Shown one piece after another: positions 58,166 to 64,000 of a stretch of DNA of 64,000 bases (position 1 is its first letter; every line of letters starts with the position of its first letter). The DNA is from Pictodentalium vernedei (taxonomy: Eukaryota > Mollusca > Scaphopoda > Dentaliida > Dentaliidae). The DNA is taken from assembly GCA_031216915.1 (NCBI GenBank), contig CM062297.1:367921704-367985703 (forward strand), written 5' to 3'. The notes below the pieces were generated by a model. That model worked only from the letters and a program-made list of their open reading frames with translations, ran no database searches and was not told the origin of the DNA. A program made the translations under genes and the position numbers.

Positions 58166-61100
58166 GTCATTACGTGTACACTCCATATAAAAAAATTATT
58201 CCAATGTCGACTGAGTGCGTTATGTAAGATTATATAACAGCAGGTATTTACTCATTAATCAGTGTTGATTGGGAAAACACCTCGCAATTTACATAATAAG
58301 TTTTCTTCACTAAATCCTTTTTCTGTGCCTGAAATATTTTTGGAGAGAATTTTCTGGATCAAAAGAATCCTTTAAATGTGAAAATCGGTCCAATAATTCA
58401 CGTTTTGTGTTCTAATAAATCTTTTAAAAAAATGTGAATTTTGACGATCCCGTGAAGCAGTGTGGCTCTTCCATCTATTGGATTTACATGATATAAAATA
58501 GTCTGAACTCGCTTAATCGAGGTCATTGTTGTTGAAAAAAACATTCTGATTCTCAACCGAAATGGACGGGTACAGATAACTACACATTTTTCTTTTTGAA
58601 CATACTGGCAATTTATCTGCTTTTCGTCCGGGATATAACATGATAATCCCCCCAAATGTAAAAATTAAAACACATTTTTTATTCTATCTGACAGCCGCTA
58701 TGGAACCCCAAACCCGGGGGGAGATTATCTTCAAAACACGGATCAGATCCAATTTGGGTAAACCCGATCCATGCTTCTCTCATCTTTTTCCTGGAGCTAC
58801 TTCAAAACACGGTATCATAATTCAACTCGGGACCATTCCGATCGATGAAGTGTGTCCCCAAGGGAACGAAATGACGCCACACAGGAATACATTACTTGAG
58901 TTTATGGTCATGAGAACAACGTTGTGACATCTTATTCAACCCGGGGAATCGGTCATATCAGCGGTGACTGATATTGGTGATAAAACGAGTTTTGGCTCCC
59001 ATTCTTTTTTTTGGAGGGGGAGGGGGGCTGATTTTGAAAAGATTAGGGCCAAAACGCATGCTCTATTCAATTCGGCGAAACTCAAACCGTTCTCACCCTA
59101 ACTCGGTGGTAGTGTTGCGGCATCATACTATGATGTGGATAATGAAACAGTCCACCAATAATATTAGCAACAAATAATAAAAAATAAATAAAGCTTGATG
59201 AGACGCGTGTTCATAGCTAATATTATTGGACTACTTGATCAAGACATCGTGTTAAGCACTAAATATCCAAAGTTTCAACTAATGAAGTCTCTTATTTGAA
59301 GCTAATATCATTGGACTCCAGACCGCGCAAGCACTAACTTTCAGGAGATTTTAAAAATGTTTCCTGTGAATATTTTTATATTTGGGGGGTGTGATATGAT
59401 GAAACATAGCAAGTGTTTCGTTTCTTTTAACATTTTCTTGGGGATTAACAACAAACAAAGGATTTAATTTAACACGCCACTGAACAGAAGTAGCTAATTG
59501 AGCATAATTGTATACTGGTATGTCATATGTTCAACACCTTTTCTAAGGCTAATTTACTTATTAATCTGTCAAAGGGCCGAAGCAGTTGAAGCATCTATTG
59601 AAAAGAAACCCATGCTAGCTGGGGAGAATTATTATTACCAAAACACCAACATACAGACGACAGCGTCTGGCCAAAATGTTATCAGTCTACCCAGTTTCCA
59701 GCCACGAAAATAAACATACTATTTCCAAGAAAAAACGTACCAAATGCTAGGAAGATAAATCCGGTGATCCAATAGTCTCCACCCGCCTACAGGACCAGGT
59801 GGCACTTGCAAGATAAATTCTTTAATAACAACTAAAAATTTGAATTTTTTTGTCTCAAAACAGAGCTTGGGACCCCTCAATGGAAAGACTCAAAATCCAC
59901 TAGCTCGTTCCAATGAAGGGTCATAAGCTATGTTTTTGAAACAAAAACTTAAACATAATAAAATTTGAATGCAGATTTTTGTATAGCCTGAGTGCTGGCC
60001 AAATTCGGCCATTGGCGTTGTGAATTTAGTGAATTTCCATATTTTGTTTCAGTCACATAGTTTATGGCCCCTCATTGGAATGCTCCCCTCCCCCATTAAT
60101 GAGGGCCACAAGCTGTAAAAAAAGGAAAATATATAAAATTTTAAGGGAGAATTTTTCCAGGCGCGGCGGATCAGATTTAAAAGTGGAGAGATTATACTGT
60201 CGATCGTTGACTCACGGGAGGCGTGAATACGCCATGGTTACGGGGGTGGGGTGGGGTGGGGTGGGGGGGATAGAGACAGAGAGAGAGAGAGAGTTTGTGT
60301 GTGTGTGTGTGTTATGGACGTGGGAAGCAAATGTGGGCAAAATCTGTGTTTAAGGGGCAAATACCTACCCCTCCCCCGGCCCCCAGTGACGCCACCAATT
60401 TTTCATGCCTTTTTCAGATATTGGAAGTTGACAAGAAAATCCCATTGTGGGTGCCTTCCACTTCCTAAACTACACTATAAATTTGTTTACCGTAGGCCAT
60501 GATTCGTATGTCTCTTCTTCTAAAATTTCATGATTCCGAAGACTGAACGTAATTTGAAAAAATCCACCCGAGTTGTTACGAAAATGACCGCAAGGAGCAG
60601 ATGGATTTATTTATTAATTCTGTTTCATTCTCAATTTAGTTCGTCAAAAATAATTACTGAGGTAAACGTGAAGCAGCTTATCTGCAATGATATTAAATCA
60701 TATGCCGAGTTCGTAATGATTCCGAGTCTGAAAAATAGGGGCCGCACTTCGTAAAGACAGGATGTATCGCCGAGACTGTCACATTATTGTTCTAAAAAAA
60801 CATAGCAACGCACAGAATTTGTTTTATTTTAAAATACTTCCTCTATTCGGTAATTTTATTTAAAAATGTCTCGATGAAATGTTTCGAGAATGAAGGTGGA
60901 CAAGATCATGTTCGATGGCGATAAACTTACCTTTAATTATACAGGGGGGAATCCAAATGACATATCGGCAAAACATTTTATTTTAATACGGAAACAAGTT
61001 AAATATCTCGAAAAATATTGGGCGAATTGTTTAAAAGCGGACATTATTCCGGGGTACAATGATCTGGAAAAGACAGATATAATATTTTTATATCATTATT

Positions 61101-61224
61101 TTATGAAATGCAGGTTTTAGAAATTCACTGACTGAAGACTAATATTACTAATCAGGTTCAGACTCTGGAAGAAATTTCTCGTCGAGCACTAATTGATTAT
61201 GTAATGCTTCTCTCCTAACCGCAC
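58166..61224. other. Three kilobases with no recognised gene
   Basis: Several short open frames (58640-58927, 59498-59713, 60530-60754 and 60890-61120, all plus) match no family I know. A foldback with GACCCCTCAATGGAAAG and its approximate mirror lies at about 59865-59945, like the MITE cores. Microsatellites GGGGT, GA and GT run at 60243-60320. This may be the least repeat-derived part of the window, but no exon is supported. Confidence 0.4.
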
Positions 61225-61590
61225 TTGGGTACCCCACTTTTCTACACAAAAAGTGGGGTACGCGAAGTGCGGTTTTATATGGAGTGTACACGTAATGTGG
61301 TGTATTCCATGTTACTAAACATTCATACAAAATTTTTTTTCAAATCAGAACTTTCATACAGAAGTTCTGTACAAGAAACTGATTGCACTTATTTCAGTAC
61401 AAAATGGCTGCCGGTGGCTATCTTGAATTTTGGACCACACCCCAAAACACTTGTTCTCGTCCCACGGTGATCACAAAAGTACCAAAGAAGTTTCGTAAAG
61501 ATAGGTTCATAAATTGAATTGTTGACGGACGGACAAATGGATAATGGGCCATGACAAAACCTTAAGTTTGACTGCGTCAGCTGAGCTAAA
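61225..61590 (+). mobile_element. Family D copy with terminal hairpin
   Basis: It matches other D copies (TCTTGAATTTTGGACCACAC, CTCGTCCCACGGTGATCACA). It ends with GACGGACGGAC and the hairpin-like AAGTTTGACTGCGTCAGCTGAGCTAA (split here as AAGTTTGACTGCG and TCAGCTGAGCTAA). Confidence 0.65.
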
Positions 61591-61750
61591 AAAAACATAT
61601 CATGTGACCCCCTCATTGGAACGAGCTCACTGTGACCATTCCAATGGTGGGTCACATGATATGGTTTTCTTTATATTTTTTAAAAAAATTGATAAAATAA
61701 TATTTCAAGTAATAAATTTTGATATTGTCTGCATTGGGTAAAGGGTTAAA
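61591..61750. mobile_element. piggyBac-like MITE, left end lost
   Basis: Palindrome CATATCATGTGACCCCCTCA and its mirror (to about 61664), then GTCTGCATTGGGTAAAGGGT and TTAA at the right end. The left part is replaced by family D. Confidence 0.55.
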
Positions 61751-62184
61751 ACATTCGGGCCCAGGTAGGCCTAGCCGAGGGCGAGTTTTACATACAGACA
61801 TTAGAAATTATAATGAAGAAAAGTGTTATGGCTGTGCATTAAGGGATGAAAAATAAGGACAGTTTTGTTTTTTCTGGGCTGATGACACAAATCAGAAACA
61901 GTTGCCAATGAAATTTTATTTTTTCAATATTTGGGCTGAAAAACATAGGTTATGGCTAATGCAGGGGGAGGGAGGGGGGTCATAAATTATGTTTTCAAAG
62001 AAAAAACTTAAAATATTTAGATATTGTACAGCCACAATGGACTGGTCACTTTCCATGGGTAAGCAATATTTCCATGGATGCAACAGTATTAGATTCTGAT
62101 CACGAATTATAGGAATAATCATCAAAAATTTACAACCCGGTGCTTCATTAATTAAAATTTTGCTGATGATTTTTTATTACCTGG
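61751..62184. other. No gene or repeat recognised
   Basis: Non-coding DNA between a MITE and a SINE. Confidence 0.35.
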
Positions 62185-62583
62185 TTATTATTATTATTTA
62201 TTAAGGTTTAACAACACATTAACAGCCAAGGTCATATCGTGTTGGTGACAGTTTTACGGGTGGAGGAAGCTGGAGTACCCAGAGAGAACCACTGAGCAAC
62301 AACAAGCAGCAGCTAGCTCCCCAACATCATAACTCTGCTCTGCATCACAGGCAGGGTCAGTCTGGTTGAAGACATTGCACCATCGATGTGCAGAACGTTT
62401 TAGTACATGGCATAATCGTGCCCCCATGTGGACAATCATGGTTAAGTGCCTTGCCCAAGAACAGAATGAGGGAGTTTGAATCGATCACTCAGATGGTCAT
62501 TCATCTAAGGACTAACTGGGCTCAACTTTGCTTAACTTCGATGATCTGACGAGAACCGGTTACCGTAACCTCACCATGCTCCC
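62185..62583 (-). mobile_element. 5S-rRNA-derived SINE, copy 3
   Basis: On the minus strand the head has GTTCTCGTCAGATCATCG, AAGTTAAGCAAAGTTGAGCC and CAGTTAGTCCTTAGATGAAT, aligned with 5S rRNA but with the box C mutated. The shared body and a TAATAATAA tail follow. Confidence 0.75.
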
Positions 62584-62756
62584 TATTACCTGGTAAACAT
62601 ATGTGTTGACATCACTGTCCATGCATGGATTATGACCAGTCCACGGTGACTATACTGTACGAGCATTCATGAATTTTTGGGGAATAATTCATTTGTTATT
62701 TTGTTAGGTAATGGTTTAACCCAGAGATCCATAAGTTGAAACTGTTTGTGAATTTA

Positions 62757-63030
62757 ATGCTTTGTCCACTGCAGACAGAATATCAAAATTTATTATTTTA
62801 ATTATAGTTTTTTTAAATTTAAACAATTTCATTGAAACCATATCATGCGATCCCTCATTGGAACAAGTTCGATGAGCTCATCCCAATGAGGAATCGCATG
62901 ATATGGTTTTGTTGAATTTCTTCGAATGTCTGCTGCTGAATAAATAATCTAATCTTTGAAAAATACATATTTTTTCAACTGCTTTATTTGAAAATTACAC
63001 AGGTGGGTGCAGTCAATTTGTCAGGTAAAG
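62757..63030. mobile_element. piggyBac-like MITE with palindrome
   Basis: Diverged ends (CTTTGTCCACTGCAGACAG, TTGTCAGGTAAAGG) around a well-kept foldback at 62838-62910 with AACCATATCATGCGATCCCT and its mirror. Confidence 0.55.
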
Positions 63031-63149
63031 GCTCAAATGCTTTTTCACAAAATTCAATATCTACTACCTGGGTAGAAACTTCCAATGAGGTGTCATAATC
63101 TATGTTTTTGGCAAGTATCGTCTGTTATTCATGTAAAGTGACAGGTCAA

Positions 63150-63370
63150 CACTTTACCCAACATGATGGCCCAAACCGCCTAGCGATATTCACAAAAATT
63201 ACCATTCAATTTTCATTATTTTTTCCATTTTTTGTCTAAAAAACATAGCTTATGACCCCTCACTGGAACGAGCTCATTGTTACGTTTTTTATGCTAAAAC
63301 TGAAAAAACTGAGATAATGAAGAATTTTGTTTGCAAGTGTCATCTGCTTTTCGTGTTAGGTAAAGGGTAC
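63150..63370. mobile_element. piggyBac-like MITE, half palindrome
   Basis: Ends CACTTTACCCAACATGATGG and CGTGTTAGGTAAAGGGTA, with one arm of the ACATAGCTTATGACCCCTCA foldback. Confidence 0.5.
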
Positions 63371-64000
63371 ATTCCAGCGGCCTTCAAGGGTGTTTTATTC
63401 GAAACTATGGTTCAATGGTTCAGTAATAAAGTTCACATTTGGAGATATTTTTTATACATTTTTCTGACATTTTGATTGTCTACGTCTTGTGGGTTGGCAT
63501 TTGTTTCCAGGCAAACAACTGCCAAGGTACTTAGAATGTAACTTGCATGTTTATCCAGAGACTGAAAGTTGGGGTATATATTTTGTTGCAATACATGTAC
63601 CTCTTGTGGCAACTCCCGGAATTCGCATGAAGGTGCAAAGAGAAGGTTTTTGCTTATATTATGTATATGCTTCAATGCTGCACACCATTTTGGTTCAAAT
63701 CAGCTGATCACTTCCAAAAGTTTATATTTTCTGTTTGGACATAAAATCTGCCCTTCCTAGAACAAGCTCAAATATTGCCTGAGAATAGTGTTCAACCGAT
63801 TGCCAAAAATGGTTGATGACTGATTACTGGTTATTTGAGCTCACAATCGGCCGATTCTGATGCCGAAGCTGATTCCGATTGTAATACCGTGCACTACTAG
63901 ACAAGTCATGGCTCGAAAGAAGTATGTTAAACTGAACATTCTTTAGTGTTAAACTTCGTTGACAGGGGGCAAAGTAAAATTACCAGCGGTGCACAATTGG
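63371..64000. other. No gene recognised
   Basis: Short frames on both strands are not supported. AATCGGCCGATTCTGATGCC and its variants near 63846-63890 look like a transposon end, without a partner in the window. Confidence 0.35.

Noticed and set aside
58640..61120. Four short plus-strand frames
   Set aside because: No family, no splice context and no conservation evidence; kept only as a note in the stretch description.

Overview
The window is animal genomic DNA, most likely from a bivalve or related mollusc. I infer this from the repeats: dispersed elements that open with an ACAAGAGGCCCCAGGGGGCC-type head and close with a GACGGACG-rich tail plus an AGCTCACC...GGTGAGCT hairpin; modular SINEs with 5S- or tRNA-derived heads; and Tc1, pogo, piggyBac-like and DIRS elements. 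No complete host gene is recognisable. One lysine-rich stretch at 20468-20755 (minus) with good splice-site look-alikes may be a host exon.

Positions 584 to about 9950 hold an endogenised Polinton/Maverick-like (adintovirus-like) element. Nearly all genes lie on the minus strand. From right to left they are a 295-aa conserved protein, a 126-aa Ala/Lys/Gly-rich protein, an intact A32/FtsK-type packaging ATPase, a virion-type protein of unknown role that is cut short by a stop and a frameshift, a hydrophobic pX/pVI-like minor virion protein with adenain-type cleavage motifs, a repeat-containing coiled-coil protein, and a badly broken protein-primed family B DNA polymerase. A broken plus-strand gene lies between the polymerase and the rest, and a long hairpin separates it from the convergent block. 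No major capsid protein, integrase or protease is visible in the window. A 66-bp tandem array and a cluster of short inverted motifs lie to the right and may mark the element's end.

From about 10 kb to 64 kb the window is almost wholly repeats, many nested. The clearest are a DIRS-type tyrosine-recombinase retrotransposon (39490-44175) with inverted terminal repeats and an internal complementary region matching both termini; two Tc1-like DD34E elements (47524-49100 and 55647-57815), one inside a larger inverted-repeat element and one carrying a further insert; three 5S-rRNA-derived SINEs and one tRNA-headed SINE that share a body; pogo-type and piggyBac-type MITEs with internal palindromes; CENP-B-type transposase relics; and a gypsy-type integrase fragment. 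A three-level nest lies at 26527-32935.

The element's genes would have worked together in protein-primed replication (polymerase), genome packaging (ATPase) and virion building (the small structural-type proteins). The broken polymerase shows this copy is no longer autonomous, although several structural-type frames stay open. Everything here is read by eye: family calls rest on motifs, and repeat boundaries on visible repeat ends.
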